This document shows positions 12,691 through 25,006 of a stretch of 64,000 nucleotides of DNA, piece after piece; the first letter of the stretch is position 1; every line of letters starts with the position of its first letter. Made by a program: the position numbers and the translations under genes. The notes under the pieces were generated by a model. It was given only the letters and a program-made list of their open reading frames with translations, had not been told where the DNA came from and did no database searches. The stretch comes from Chamaecrista fasciculata (lineage: Eukaryota; Streptophyta; Magnoliopsida; Fabales; Fabaceae). The DNA lies in the NCBI GenBank assembly GCA_003254925.1, contig QANZ01011517.1:34847-98846 (forward strand), given 5' to 3'.

Positions 12691-15600
12691 CATCTTTGAG
12701 AGTCACAAAACTGGGGAAATTCACATTTGCAAGCACCAGTTCTGACCTGAAACACACCAGTTTCAAGCATAATTTTAGCCAGAAAAGATGAATCTAGGAA
12801 CAACTAGCAAATTATTACAAGTAAAAGTTTCTGGGCAACAACGTTAATCCTTAATGCCGGTTTCAATACACTTCTGATGGCAACAAGCGATCACGCCACA
12901 TAACTGGACAATGACCATGGGCATTTATAATATTATCATGTTATGTATGTGAAATTCTTGAAAAGGAATGTGAAGCATGTATATGAAACAAATTACAAAT
13001 GAGTTTTGTTAGCATACCAGTATTTTATATATTATTATTAGGAATAATATATGTAATTGTTAGTAAGTTCTGATTCTGAAGTATTATTATTATTATTATG
13101 TTATTTTTATGTTGGGCAGTTATTATGTGCAGTAGTTATTAGAGGGTAGTTATTAGGAAGTCTATATATATGTGTATTGTAAGTTGATGATACATTGTGA
13201 ATGATATGATATTTCAGAAACAGTTTCTCTCCCTCTAAAGTATGGAGATTCTCCCTCTTGAGTCCCTCTTCTTCTCACCCTAGATTCTGGGGTAATAAAC
13301 ATTGGTATCAGAGCCGTTCCGATCATGGCACGCTCTTGTTCCAGTGATCCAATTCATCCACCACCAGTTGATCCTCCTTCCCAATCCATTCCTCCACCAA
13401 TTTCCGCAGCACCCAGCCTTGATACTCTGACGAGGCAGTTAAATGACATTTTGGCAGGCTTTGATGCACGTTTAGAGGCGGCTATTGCATCCCTTGCAGC
13501 CGATGTTGCCCAATTGAAGGCCTATTTCAGGATTCAAAAACCCAGTAATTTTTATAAGGCGTCAAGTTTAGCAGTTGAATTTGAGGCCAAATTACCTATT
13601 CCACACATACCCAACAATTTTATGACTTTTCGGTCCTTCTCCAGTGCTTCTACTGTACCAAATTGTGATTTAATTGCTGGGTCTCGAGAATCTCTTTCAA
13701 TTGCACAATTGACTTCGCCTGGGCAGAAGAATAATGTATCGTCTTCCTCTGTACAGCAGATTCGGTCTCTTCCTTCTCCACAGATATGGTCGACTGAACA
13801 GGAGAGACAACTTCGACGAGATAAAGGATTCTGTTTTCGCTGTAATGAGTGATTCACACCAGGCCAGCGCTGCACAGGCTCGTCTCTTAAAATGATAGAG
13901 TGCGCCGAAGAAGAAGATGGTATTCAGGGTGTCGATGCAAGAGAGGCAAAACTTGCTGTTTGCACGTTCGAATCCGTTTGGGTCTGGGTTTCATCCATTT
14001 TCGTCCTCCTCTCCACTGTCTTTGCCTTCGCCAACTGCCCAGAAAACGTCGACTCCACAGGACCATCAATTTCGACGGGTTACTGGCTTGTGTTTGAGAT
14101 GCTACAGTCTTTCACTTGAGTTGATGGTGGTGTCCAAGCAAGACGATGGCTTCCACGCACCTGGGCCGCCAATTTCGAACGTCCATGGAGAAGAAACTTT
14201 GGCTAACCTTTCGATTCTCTGTTTTATTTTCTGGGCCAAAGATTTACTTATTGGGTCCCTCCTTACTTTGGTCTCATATTTATTCCTAAGGTTTAGTGGG
14301 TCTCTCCTTTTTATTGCCTTTCTATAGCCTTGAGGACAAGGCTATTTTCCAAGGGGGGAATATTGTTAGCATACCAGTATTTTATATATTATTATTAGGA
14401 ATAATATATGTAATTGTTAGTAAGTTCTGATTCTGAAGTATTATTATTATTATTATGTTATTTTTATGTTGGGCAGTTATTATGTGTGGTAGTTATTAGA
14501 GGGTAGTTATTAGGAAGTCTATATATATGTGTATTGTAAGTTGATGATACATTGTGAATGATATGATATTTCAGAAACTGTTTCTCTCCCTCTCAAGTAT
14601 GGAGATTCTCCCTCTTGAGTCTCTTCTTCTCAGCCTAGATTCTGGGGTTCTAACAAGTTTAGAGGAACAAAGTTCAGTAAAACTATAGCACTTTCAAATT
14701 GACAAGAGAGAGAGAGAGAGAGAGAGAGGCAGAGAAACAGAAAGCAAAAAACAAAAACAACGAGAACATGAAAGCACATAGAAAAAGCCATAGAAAGAAA
14801 GTTCATGACATGCAAAAGTGCTGCAACTAAATTAAACTCCTTAGGTGACTCAGAAAACAGGGTGAGTAGCCCTATCTGATGGTAAGCCTTTTTTCAAATA
14901 ATAAATTGTTTTAAGAGATCCTATGAGAGTCACGAAATAATAAATCAAAACCACAAGATCCACGCAACGCACCTTACGAATAGTAAAAGATACCCTTCTT
15001 GAAGCCCTTCTGATAATTCTGTCATTTACCATGTCAATCTGTAGGAAGAGAAAATATAATGAAATCTTTCATAGACAAAAACTATTGGATCAAGGCACAT
15101 CTTCAGTAATAATAAGAAAGGGGGAGTGGGGTGTTTCTGATCAAGCTCTAGGTTTTATTCTAATAATAAAACAAAGTAGTCTGGTAATTAATTCATGGAA
15201 ACGACATTAAACCTTGTGGTGCGGAATGTAGTGGTGCCAACCATAACGTGCTTCTCCAGACAACAGTAGCATAGAGCGAGGAGGAAGATAAAGAGCCTTC
15301 CTTATGAAATTTAAGTCATCTTCAGCATTTTCCACTTTTGTGGTGGTATTTGAGGCAACTCTAGGAAGATAATCACCATTGGCATATTTCCTGAACTCCA
15401 TTATACAAGGCCCCGCTAATGAAAGACTGAAAATTAAATCTTCAAATGCTGAATGAGTGTCTACATGGGGGGACAAGCCCACTCCAGGTGGATACTCATT
15501 TACCTGTATCGCAGCCAATGACACTTGAAGACATCAAACATATGTAAACAAAACTTATCATCTAGAGGTACCAAATACTAATGAAGTAATGATACACAAG

Positions 15601-18600
15601 TTTAACAACCTAATTTAAAAACAGTTTGGCAATATCAAATTATAATAAAGAACAATTTCATGATGTATAGTAACAATTTAGCATACCGTAAGTTGGTCCA
15701 AAGCTACATTTTCTGAATTCTTGAATATGGGGGATGATGAGATTCTTTCAAGTATTGGAGAAACAAATGAGGGAAGTTCACCCAAGCAATGCTTTGTATT
15801 AACATTCCTTATCTGCACAGCCAAATAAAAGTGGAAATGAAGCCTACAATAATCATTAGTATTCTGACAATTACTTAGCAACCTATTAGGAAGGAACAGT
15901 ATCACCAGTTGCGCAACAGAATTAATTTATTAGAATAGGAAGAAATCAGATCCCAACAGTTTTGGGACAACAAAAATGACTAAATGAAAACTATAATGCA
16001 ACATAGAAAAGGATAATTGAAATGTTGATTGTCACTATCATGTTATGTTTGATACTGGAAACTAGTCCTACATAAACAGGATAAAGATACTCGTTTTATA
16101 TTTGTTAAAGGACTGCAATAACAAGTTTAATATTTCAGGTTGTTGAACAAGTTATATTATGGTATGTTAATATGGAAATCGTAGGGCTTTACGGCTGTTC
16201 AGAGGCAAGAAAAAGATAAAGAAAAGAAAGGCATAATGGAGGTGAAGTAGCTTTAGATATGATAAAAATGACTCCTAGGTGTGGCTAAGTCTAAGAGATT
16301 TAAGCATTCTTGAGAGAAAAAGTGAGATCTTGGTCATGTTTATTTGGGCTAATGCAGGCGAAAAGATCAGAAATCCTCTGACCATTACAATTAATGTAAT
16401 TATGAATCGAGATTAGAATTTCATAGCATGTTATAACTTACATCATAACAGAACTCATAACCGTAGTGTTGAACCCTTCTTTTCGAAAGACTTTTCCAAG
16501 GCCTGCAGTCAACTGCTTGGAGCAATTCCTGGGAAGTTGGCAAATGTCCATACTTGTCATATTAAGTTCAATTAAAGGTGAGGAATGACTATATTCATTA
16601 GAATAATATTAAAACAAAATTGCAGACAAGCAAAGCAAAACTAAGCAATAGTAAGCAAAGATTGCTAACCTCCTCTTCTTTAGAACTAATGAAGTCATGC
16701 ACAAGGTAAAGGCCTGGAATGCTAAGATCTGAGGCTGTGATAGATACAGGAACCAAGTTACTCGCCTGACTCTAAACATACGCGCAAACTTAATCAACAA
16801 ACAAAATTATTGAAAAATCTACTGTTTAGATAGCTAAGGCAAAATATTAAAAAGACAAGTATTGAAAAGGTAAGAGCCTTAAATATTACTCTGTCAAATT
16901 ACTGCCAAGTACTCTTTCAAATAGCCAAAAAAGCTAATAGGCACAGAGACAAAAATATTATAAATGATGCAAGTCTTTAATACATTGCAAGGAAATAAAA
17001 CGAAAAGCTTCATAAAACAATCTCTCAAGGATCTCTCAAATTAGCCTACATTAAGGGGAACCAGAAAAATATATAATAGTCTGGCCAAAAAAAAAGAAGA
17101 AAAATATATAATAGATATAAGGCTAAAATGCAAGGGATCTCCTTCAACTTTGGGTCATGTGTGATTTACCCCCTGAATTTCAAAAATGCATAAAAGGACC
17201 TTAAACTTTAACCTATGTACAACTTACCTCCTGTTAACTATCTGTTAAAAATTTAACAGATTTGCTGACACATTGCCAAATTAGCTTCCAAAATTGACAC
17301 CTCATCATCTAATGTGGTAGCTAAATTTAATTTTTACTTTAAAATTCTTAGAAACTCAGCGTCCTTTTCTCTCTCTTCATTGTCTCCACCGTTGCTTTCT
17401 TTGTTGACACTAGCTTTCACCTTCGTGTTCTTCTCGTCTTCTTCTCCATCCCTCCATACCCAAAAATTTAATCATGGAACCTGCAGTCCCATGCTGTCCA
17501 AAAATCTGCACTGTTCAACAGATCTAAATCTAATGGATCAGCAAAAAGCCACATCATTAATTATCTGTCCATGTTGATGGATCAAAATGCTGATTTCCTT
17601 GTGTCTTCTCCTCATTGCAAACGCAATATCATGGATGCTGCTTCTAGGAATTATTTCATTTTGTAGAAAGATCCCAAATCCTCTAGTTGACAAAAATTTA
17701 GGGTTTGAGAAGAACTATGAGGAATAGTTCTTCTCAAGTTCTTGTCTATCTTCTTCGTCATTAAAACAGGGGAAAGACTGACCAAGAAAATGCGAAATCG
17801 AGAGTGCTTTTTTATTGTGAAATTCAACATGATTTTTTATGCAGTAAGAAAATCACCCAATAAACCCTTCCAATCATGTGAAAGTTTCAATATAATAAAA
17901 GCAAAAGGTGGGAGACTTTGGGACACGCATTTCACTAATTGGACATCCCAAAACTCCATCTATGAACTCACTGGAAACTGACAATGGGAAATGCAAATTC
18001 AACTTGTCAACGAAAAAAAAAAAATCTACTCTTAGCTTTCTGATTCAATGCACTGTTAGATGTGCTAAAACCAAACAAAATCTGATTATGCTCAAAGATT
18101 TCAGAGACATCAAAACAAAATTTGCAGGCTTCATGGACCCAGAAATTTGGGTATGCAGGGATGGAGAAGAAGAGGAGAAGAACGAGAATGTGAAAGTGGG
18201 CCACGGCAGAGAAAGCAATGGTGGAGACAATGAAGAGAAAAAAGATGACGCTGAGTTGCTAACAATTTTTTTTAAAAAAAATATCTGTTATGTTAGATGA
18301 TGAGGTGTCAGTTTTGGAAGCTGATTTTATAATGAGTCAACAAATCTAAACTTTTAACATATAATTAACATAAGGAGATAAGTTGTACATAAGCTAAAGT
18401 TTAAGGTCCTTTTTATGCACTTTTGAAGTTCAGGAGGGTAAGTCACACATGACCCAAAGTTCAAGGGGTCCTTTGCATTTTAGCCTTGAAATAAATGGGA
18501 AGTGAGAAAGTATAGATGTTAGAAACCCTACTTTGCAAGGACACAACTTCATATCATATGAAGAATATTTCTTGAAGTCAATTATAATTAAAACCCTTTT

Positions 18601-20183
18601 GCATTACGTACTTCTTACGCACTCTTATGCAACTAGGGATTATTTTGTCAACCAAAATAGTTGATAGTAAAGATGCTTATGAAAAGCAAATTGAACTGAA
18701 AGTTTGTGTTTGGCCATCTTTGGATCTTTGTCATAGAAAAACCAAAAAAGACCCAAATACAGGGACTATCAATCACTTCATATTAACAACATGACTAACA
18801 AAATCATGCATATAGAAGCTGTGACTACTAGCAATAATACTTTAAAATAATAAGCGTAAATTATACTCTCCTCTCCCAAGAGATGCAAGAGTTACACTCT
18901 TCTCCCATTCATTCTGATAATATACACTTCACTCCAGCAATCAAAAGTTGTCTTATGCGTACCTCTCTAGCAATAAAAGATAAGTTGCAATTTCATTTAT
19001 TTTGACCGAAATATCCTTACACTTGTTATTTATATAATGTATTAAGTATTACAATAGTATGGTTTTCAACCTTGAATAAATAACAATGAAATAAAAATTT
19101 TGAAAATAAAAAGTTACATATTCACTAAAGAACCTGATAAAACACAAGGAACTGCATCTAAGTCTGGCTCTATATTTAATTCAAATTTCTTAATACCTCG
19201 AAGTTGTCCAAAATATATGCAAGTCCGGACAATTGAGAGCATAGGTTTTCTGCTCTAGTATAGTTACAGATAAGAAACAAAAACTGTAATATATTAGGGC
19301 CCAAACTGACTAATATTTGAAATTCGAAAAGGAATGGTATGTATAACTGTTTGTGTATACTGGACGAGCTAAGTCATTAGTATAAGGACATTATAATGTT
19401 TCATCCTAACTTATACCTTATATTGAAATATGAAAGACACAGCATTGTATTTTGGGAATTTGGGCAATAAAATTTCTGTGTAATAATATCTCTACCACAG
19501 GAATTTCAGAGAAAAACTACTAATCAGCTACCCATTTTTTCCCCAAACATTGAATTGAGTGAATGAGCATACAATCCTCAGGCCAATGAATGACCACTGA
19601 ACATTTTCCCTATACGTCCTTCCCATGGGTTCGTATCTGAATTCGAACAAATACATAATTGTAGGAGTGAAATCTTAATAGAGTTCGAAAAAGAAAGTGC
19701 AGCAAAGCAAGTCCACGAAAAAAAAAAAAGAAATAATATGTATTTTTATTTCCCTAAAATTTTCCAGTTCTTTATAATATAGTGAGAAATTCATAATGTG
19801 AAGAACAGACAGTATGAAAAAATCAATCACCTTCAATAGGGAAGCAACAATGATTATTCACATTGCTTGGTTAGACCTAATACCTGTGAAGCAGGCTGAA
19901 GCATTGAATAACGGATATGTAAATATCGGCCCCCAAGTTCAGGACAGTGGGTTCCATCTAATGCCTTTATGGCAGCTTGGGCAGAACCTTCTTCCAAGTA
20001 CGATATGATTACACGGGTACCACTCTCATCTGCTGCATGAACTCCCTTGATGTGTCCAAATTTGCTGAACACGGATGCAATATCATCATGAGAAAATCCC
20101 ACAGCTGGTCCACAATTTGCCACATAAAGGTTGGGACTCACTTCACCGTCTTTTTTAGGACGGACAAACCTTGCCATGCCCAT
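12687..20183 (-). CDS. ALKBH8: ALKBH8/TRM9-type tRNA wobble-uridine dioxygenase (RRM + AlkB)
   Basis: Predicted Fe(II)/2-oxoglutarate dioxygenase hydroxylating wobble-uridine modifications of tRNA, by analogy with ALKBH8 and the plant homologue. Seven coding exons on the minus strand: 20183-19884, 16765-16670, 16528-16442, 15812-15687, 15503-15213, 15038-14973, 12746-12687. All are GT-AG, in phase, 341 residues. Residues ~14-90 form an RRM (RNP2 LYVANC, RNP1-like TRVIISYL). The AlkB core has Fe ligands H216-x-D218 (SPHVDTHSAFED) and His294 (RYGWHHYIP), and 2OG-binding arginines R315 and R321 (RRVSFTIRK). The C-terminus carries CKC...C (C328, C330, C336). As in the plant form, no methyltransferase domain follows. 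I chose the ATG at 20183 because it follows the splice acceptor and fits the homologue; Met at 20177 is possible. A probable 5'UTR exon ends at 21564. Confidence 0.93.
13007..13301 (+). repeat. 5' LTR of the intronic element
   Basis: 295 bp with an ATT microsatellite and TATATATA; nearly identical to 14364-14655. Confidence 0.92.
13325..13852 (+). pseudogene. Truncated Ty3-type gag remnant
   Basis: 175-residue frame starting 10 bases after the primer site. It has a Pro-rich N-terminus, a coiled-coil-like stretch (LNDILAGFDARLEAAIASL) and the beginning of the RRDKGFCFRCNE zinc-knuckle region. A TGA at 13850-13852 interrupts the knuckle, which continues in the same frame as FTPGQRC. The capsid middle is missing and there is no pol, so the element must have moved in trans, if it moved in this form. 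Confidence 0.75.
14364..14655 (+). repeat. 3' LTR of the intronic element
   Basis: 292 bp, followed directly by the AGTTT target duplication. Confidence 0.92.
17063..17114 (+). repeat. Micro-insertion TCTGGCC-A9 with 17-bp target duplication
   Basis: In ALKBH8 intron 2. AGAAAAATATATAATAG is at 17063-17079 and 17098-17114; 18 bp lie between (TCTGGCC, A9, GA). It sits directly beside the 9-bp flank of the long-TIR element at 17121. Confidence 0.82.
17121..18485. mobile_element. Long-TIR (MULE-like) non-autonomous element
   Basis: Termini GGCTAAAATGCAAGGGATC and its complement at 18466-18485 continue as inverted arms of several hundred bp (TTGGGTCATGTGTGA, CACCTCATCATCTAA, CTCTTCATTGTCTCCACC and their complements). 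Flanks TAGATATAA (17112-17120) and TTGAAATAA (18486-18494) agree at 7 of 9 positions, fitting a decayed 9-bp Mutator-type duplication. No transposase frame; open frames inside are products of the palindrome. Confidence 0.8.
18495..19850. other. ALKBH8 intron 2, remaining part
   Basis: AT-rich intron sequence. No gene or repeat recognised. Confidence 0.5.
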
Positions 20184-20292
20184 TAATGTTGTCTCATTCC
20201 TCAACTACAAAAGATGGATAATTAAAAACCTCAGTTGTGTAAAATATGAACAATTAGGTGGCAATATCAATGAAAAACCGAAAGCTTAACAA

Positions 20293-20545
20293 CTACAGAA
20301 AAAACAGAATTTTATTGTCACACAACAAAACCAAAACTTGCTTCAATGGGTGTAAATTATAGGGCTTAAAACTCAAGCCTTTAAAGCCAAAAACCTTCAA
20401 ATTGCTGCTTTAAAGCATTGCATGACAGAAACAACGGAATCTAATTGTGCACGACAAAAAAAAAAACTTGCTTCAATGCGTGTAAGTTATAGGACTTAAA
20501 ACTCAAGCCTTTAAACCTAAAAACCTTCAATTCAACTTTTATAAA
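20293..20545. repeat. Local tandem duplication (~126 bp unit) in ALKBH8 intron 1
   Basis: ACTTGCTTCAATGGGTGTAA...GCTTAAAACTCAAGCC (about 20336-20380) recurs as ACTTGCTTCAATGCGTGTAA...ACTTAAAACTCAAGCC (about 20465-20508). Flanks also match (ACAGAAA-AACAGAATTTTATTG versus ACAGAAACAACGGAATCTAATTG). Non-coding. Confidence 0.75.
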
Positions 20546-21314
20546 TTTTGCAGGATAGTTTCAAACAGAAAAGCCAGCCTGAATTGTTAATTTGTTCTCT
20601 GATCTGAGTTGCCGTGCACAAAGAGGAACTCAATTGTCAGGTTTCAACACAGTTACTAATTACAGCCTTAAAGTTTGATGCAATGAGGCCAACCGATCAT
20701 TAATCAAACTTCCGAATGGAATAGACATGTAATTACATGCTTGGATTAGCACAATCAAGACAGGTTAGTCCATACCAGCCTGTTACTAGAGAGTCTCAAG
20801 GGTCAATTAACAAAGCCAAGTGTTTCATTTCCCTATCATTAACTATGTAATCCCATGGAACTTAAAAGAAAGATAATCAATTAAAAGGGAATTCATTTCA
20901 AACTCCTTGAATTTACTGTGAAATCTTCATTTTATTTGCCAAAGCTTCCTACCATCAAAATGAATTCCGAAAACTCAAAAACTAGCTATGTTTGGACTTG
21001 ATATAACAGGGATCTATTTTGGCTGTCGCCCACTATTTTATTCTTCTCCTATAAACTCTTTTAAAAAGAAGGGGAAGGGAGAGGGGTCCTTCCAAAACTG
21101 AAGTTTAACAATCTCCAATCAAAATAACTATGATCTTTTTCAGCTTTGGTAAAATTCAGTTGAAATTAGTTCCGAGCACATGGATTTAGCCCAAAAATAT
21201 ATAGGAAGCTTCCAAGTGCCAACATCATAAAACAATAAATATAACTGCAAACCAAAGTTCTCACAAGCGCACCTATCATATGGACTTCCCTTAATTCAAA
21301 ATGGGAAGCACAAG

Positions 21315-21372
21315 ACATTAAACAGGATTTTTTTTTTTTGGCCAAAAATGCCATTAAATAGATTGAATGATC
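21315..21372 (-). repeat. Degenerate micro-insertion in ALKBH8 intron 1
   Basis: T12-GGCCAAAAAT lies between ACATTAAACAGGATT and CCATTAAATAGATT, which look like a mutated target duplication. It has the same form as the perfect examples but is older. Confidence 0.4.
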
Positions 21373-21563
21373 GATAATTAGGGCATCAAAATTGAGGACT
21401 TCAACCTCGGATAGATCAATCAGTGAAAACAAGTAAATTGAAGCCAGCAATTGAACAGACACGCAAACTCCATAAACATAAGTATTTGCAATTGTCTCCT
21501 AAACGAAAAAACAAAGTCAGGACATTTTAGACTACTTAGGAAGAGAGAGAGAGAGAGACTAAC

Positions 21564-21660
21564 GGAGGTGGCAATCCGGTGAGAAACGAACGCTCAAATC
21601 GCCGATGTCGAAAAACGTCGCCGGCGCCGCTATTCAGGTACTGGTAGAGGCTGAGAGTGA
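21564..21660 (-). promoter_or_regulatory. Probable 5'UTR exon and promoter end of the ALKBH8 gene
   Basis: Minus-strand GC-rich island ending in a GTTAGT donor at 21563, followed by a CT-repeat intron start. It contains no ATG in the direction of the gene. GGGCCAAC upstream (near 21676) resembles a TCP-type element. The transcription start is not determined. Confidence 0.4.
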
Positions 21661-21696
21661 AGGGGTGGTTGGCCCGATTCTCAAACGCTCAAACTG

Positions 21697-22037
21697 TATT
21701 GTTTTCAATTTCGTGTCCAATTTTATTTTTTTTTTCAATTTCGTCCTCACTATTTTATATTTTGACCAATTTTATCATTTGACTAATATTTTTTCAATAA
21801 ATTAACGACAAACTATATTCTGTTTTTCAATCTGAGTTAATATTTGAGTTTCTTTTTCTATCAATTTTACATTATATATTATCAGTCACGTAGATTCTAT
21901 CGTTAATATTTAGTTAAAGTAAGAGCAAAGGATAAAATTGACCAAAATGTGAAACATTAGAGACAAAATTGACAGTAAAAAAAGATTGAGGAAGAAATTG
22001 ACAGTTGGCGTAAATTTTGGGGACAAAATTAATACGT
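21697..22037. mobile_element. Palindromic MITE (CAATTTCGTCCTCA arms)
   Basis: The left arm (CAATTTCGTCCTCACTATTTT, TTTGACCAATTTTATC) is complemented by the right arm (GATAAAATTGACCAAAATGTG, GAGACAAAATTGACAG). One-arm copies occur at 6345-6465 and 9512-9665. Non-coding. Confidence 0.65.
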
Positions 22038-22049
22038 TTCCCTTTTTTT

Positions 22050-22485
22050 GGCCAAAGTGACCTTTTGATCCCATAACTTTTGCTCAAGTTTCAATTTGGT
22101 CTGATAACTTTTTTATTGGACTTTTGGTCTCATATCTTTTGCTCAAGTTACATATTTGGTCCCGTGTTGCACTTTGGTCTCATATCTTTGGGTCAGATTG
22201 CATAATTAGTCTCATATCTTTTGATAAATTACAAAATTGGTCCTAAATTTTTAGGTTAGGTGCAGAGTTAGTCTCATATCTTTGGGTCAAGTAGAACTGA
22301 AAGTGGTACTTTTTACAAAGATATGGGACCAATTCTACAACCTAACCAAAAGATATAAGAGTAAAAGTGACACAAGATCAAATCTGCAACCTAAGCAAAA
22401 GATATGGGATCAAAAATACAACAAAAAAATTATGAGGCCAAATTGCGATCTGAGTAAAAGTTATGAAACCAAAAGTGTTTTGACT
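22050..22485. mobile_element. Fold-back element (GGTCTCATATCTTTTG repeats)
   Basis: Left arm with several copies of GGTCTCATATCTTT(T/G)G; right arm with the complement (CAAAAGATATGGGATCAAA). It starts GGCCAAAGTGACCTTTTG and ends near CAAAAGTGTTTTGAC. Internal short repeats give a ladder-like palindrome. Confidence 0.65.
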
Positions 22486-22532
22486 TTTTTTTTTTCAATA
22501 ATATTGCTTCAATATCAAACTTTAGCTCCAAT

Positions 22533-23085
22533 TAGGAGTGTTTAAGAGTTAGGTTGAGTTGGGTTACTATTTTATACAGTGAATTAGATTAGTTTGTGCT
22601 AAAGAAAATAATAGAGTTAACACAAACCTACTCAAACTAAACAGTAATGGGTTGGTTTGGGTTGGGTTAGCAAGTTGACCCATATTATTTTTTTTTTTTT
22701 ATTTCTCATACATTTATTTTTTTTTTCAATTTGGTCCTTCTTAATTTTTTTTTCCTCAATTAGTCCTTCACAATTTGTTTTTGAGAGACTAAATTGAGAA
22801 TAAAAATTTATGAGTAATTGTAAAAATAATAAGATTTGAGAGATCATAATATAATTTTAACTAAATAAAAATTTAATTTAATTTTTTATTTTCTATTTTT
22901 GTGAGTCGATGGGTTGAGTCGGGTTAAATGAGATCAAAATTTTAAAACCAATAATTCAACCCAAACCATAATGGATTCAAACTTTTTTTTAACTCAAATC
23001 AACTTGGCCAGCCGTCCAACTCAAACTAACGGATTTGGTTGGTTTTAACGGTTTGATGGGTTGAACCAACCCACTAAACACCTTA
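22533..23085. mobile_element. hAT-like non-autonomous element
   Basis: Ends TAGGAGTGTTTA and TAAACACCTTA (complement TAAGGTGTTTA) with a GGGTTGG/CCAACCC-rich interior arranged as inverted arms. Its neighbours GCTCCAAT and GCTCTCTT could be a decayed 8-bp duplication. It is related in layout to the better-preserved element at 25007. Confidence 0.55.
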
Positions 23086-23487
23086 GCTCTCTTATATGAG
23101 ATGCAGTTTACTCACTATTACATGTGCTCAACTTGCATGGTTTTTTTTTAAATTAAAACTCAAATTAAAAAAATATATTAAAAGTCATTTTTATAAAAAT
23201 AAAACATTATTATTTATTATGATTAAACCAAGAGTTTACCTCGCCTATCCATGTAATGGTCTAGGTAAAATTAATCTCATTCGAGTCGGGGAGAAAATAG
23301 TTTAAAACCCTTTCAACAATGTCGATCATAAGAATCGAACCTAAGTTCTCTCACGTTAAGTGCAACTCATCAACCGCTACATCAAATCATTATTAGTAAA
23401 TTATTTATATTTATTTTTACTTGTTGAAAAAAAATAACTTACTTCTCAAAAAAATTCATTTTTATTCAATATTTACATTTTAATACA
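23086..23487. other. Intergenic, nothing recognised
   Basis: AT-rich; contains ATAAGAATCGAACCTAAGTTC, which looks like the tRNA-related tail of an old repeat but is too short to assign. Confidence 0.4.
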
Positions 23488-23493
23488 TTCCTA

Positions 23494-24042
23494 GGCAAAA
23501 GACCCTTTCGTGCCCCTAACGTTTGTGGTGATTTTCAGTTATGCCCTTAACGTTTCATCTGTGTCAGTTGTACCCCAAATGTGAAACGTTAGTTTGAATT
23601 ATGCCCCCAATTTTACTTGTGTGTCAATTTTTTGTTCTGAATTGAATATGTGGCAAGATGACTGGATAAATAAAACATCCCTCATTTATTTTTTTTCCAC
23701 ATGGCATTTCTTACGTGGATTTACATTCTCTAAACCAAAAAATTACTACCCTGAATTTTTTTTGACATCTTAATCTTCATCTTCGCAAGCCTTATACCAC
23801 GTAGAAAATGCCATGGTAGATAAAAAATAAATCAGGGATATTTTATTTATCCAGTCATCTTGCCACATATTCAATTCAGAACAAAAAATTGACACACAAG
23901 TAAAAAAATTGACACATCAACATTGAGTCAAAATTGGGGGCATAATTGAAACTAACGTTTCACATTGGGGGCACAACTGATACAAATGAAACGTTATGGG
24001 CATAATCACCTTAAACGTTAGGGGCACGAAAGAGTTTTTACC
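23494..24042. mobile_element. Short palindromic MULE-like element (GGCAAAA ends)
   Basis: Arms GGCAAAAGACCCTTTCGTGCC...CCCTAACGTTT and the complement. Flanking TTCCTA (23488-23493 and 24043-24048) is a partial target duplication. It belongs to the same family as 33091-34968 but lacks that element's large inner block. Confidence 0.8.
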
Positions 24043-24464
24043 TTCCTATTATCTAATACACATTCAAGTCTTACTGACATTTTAATAACTTCTCATCACC
24101 CTTCATTTACTATACATACAATAATCTCTCCAGATCTCCCTCTTATCATTTTTTATTTAATTTACTTTTTTATATATATTTTTTATAAACTATTATAATT
24201 AATTTTTTACTCTTAAATAATGAATCAGTTCATGACGAGTTGGTTTGAATTCACTAATTTATTTAACGAATTGGATTGGGTTGGTTGGCTTGTTAGCCAT
24301 GTTATTTTTTATTTCTCATATATATATATATATTTTTAATTTGGTTTCTCTAAAATTCTTTTTTCTCAAATTGTTCTCTCATAATTTGTTTTTGAGGGAG
24401 TAAATTGTGAAGAAAAAAAAAATCTATGAAGGGACCAAATTGACAAAAATAATAATATTTGAGG

Positions 24465-24645
24465 GGGAAGTAGATTCTCTGCATTCTCACTCTCTATATT
24501 TTTTGTACATTTTAGAGAGAGAACGTGTGGGTCCTACAAAATAATAAATATTTGAGACTCACACTTTCTCTCTCTACTTATTCCTTTGTTTCTCTAAAAT
24601 ACATAAGTGTAAAAGATAAAATGCAAAGGATCCGAATCCCTTTAA
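24465..24645. mobile_element. Palindromic MITE (GGATCC-ended), copy 2
   Basis: Same family as 6645-6845: GCATTCTCACTCTCTATATT, TTTTGTACATTTTAGAGAGA, then the complement ending AATGCAAAGGATCCGAATCC. Confidence 0.65.
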
Positions 24646-25006
24646 GAATAACCCTTCTCCATTAAATCAATCATTGGAGATCTCTTCATCAATCTATACT
24701 CACATGAATGTCAACATTCTGAATCGACAACTGTTACATTTTTTTTCATCCATAACAATAGAGGATGCCTACACACCTTCAGTTTAACTTTGAATAAATG
24801 AAGATGAACCTCCCTCCACATTTGGCGTACTGTTTCTCTGTGGCAATAAGCTCTTTTGGAGTAGCCTATGTTTGGACAATTTAAAATTAGGATGGAAAGT
24901 AATTTTTGCAAGTATTCGAGTTACTTTCTTTAATAATTTTAATATGTTTGAAGAACAATTACCTCCCAAAATTTACATTCCTTCCACCAAACTCAATCAT
25001 GAGGAC

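Larger units (their letters stand above)
13007..14655 (+). mobile_element. Internally deleted Ty3-type LTR element in ALKBH8 intron 7
   Basis: LTRs at 13007-13301 and 14364-14655, both TGTTAGCATACC...AACA. A perfect 5-bp target duplication AGTTT is at 13002-13006 and 14656-14660. The primer site TGGTATCAGAGCC (tRNA-iMet type) is at 13303-13315, and a polypurine tract AAGGGGGGAATAT precedes the 3' LTR. The 1.06-kb interior has only a gag-like frame and no protease, RT or integrase. It lies antisense to the host intron, 1649 bp in all. The LTRs differ at only a handful of positions. Confidence 0.93.

Noticed and set aside
13892-14327. Overlapping plus-strand frames of 60-136 codons
   Set aside because: They lie in the non-coding remnant between the gag fragment and polypurine tract of the intronic LTR element; no domain is recognisable.
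17314-18300. Frames of 60-130 codons in ALKBH8 intron 2
   Set aside because: They are mirror products of the long inverted repeats of the element at 17121-18485.
21605-21805. Plus-strand ORF beginning MSKNVAGAAIQ
   Set aside because: A GTACTG follows and no continuing exon is found; the GC-rich island is better explained as the 5' end of the minus-strand ALKBH8 gene.
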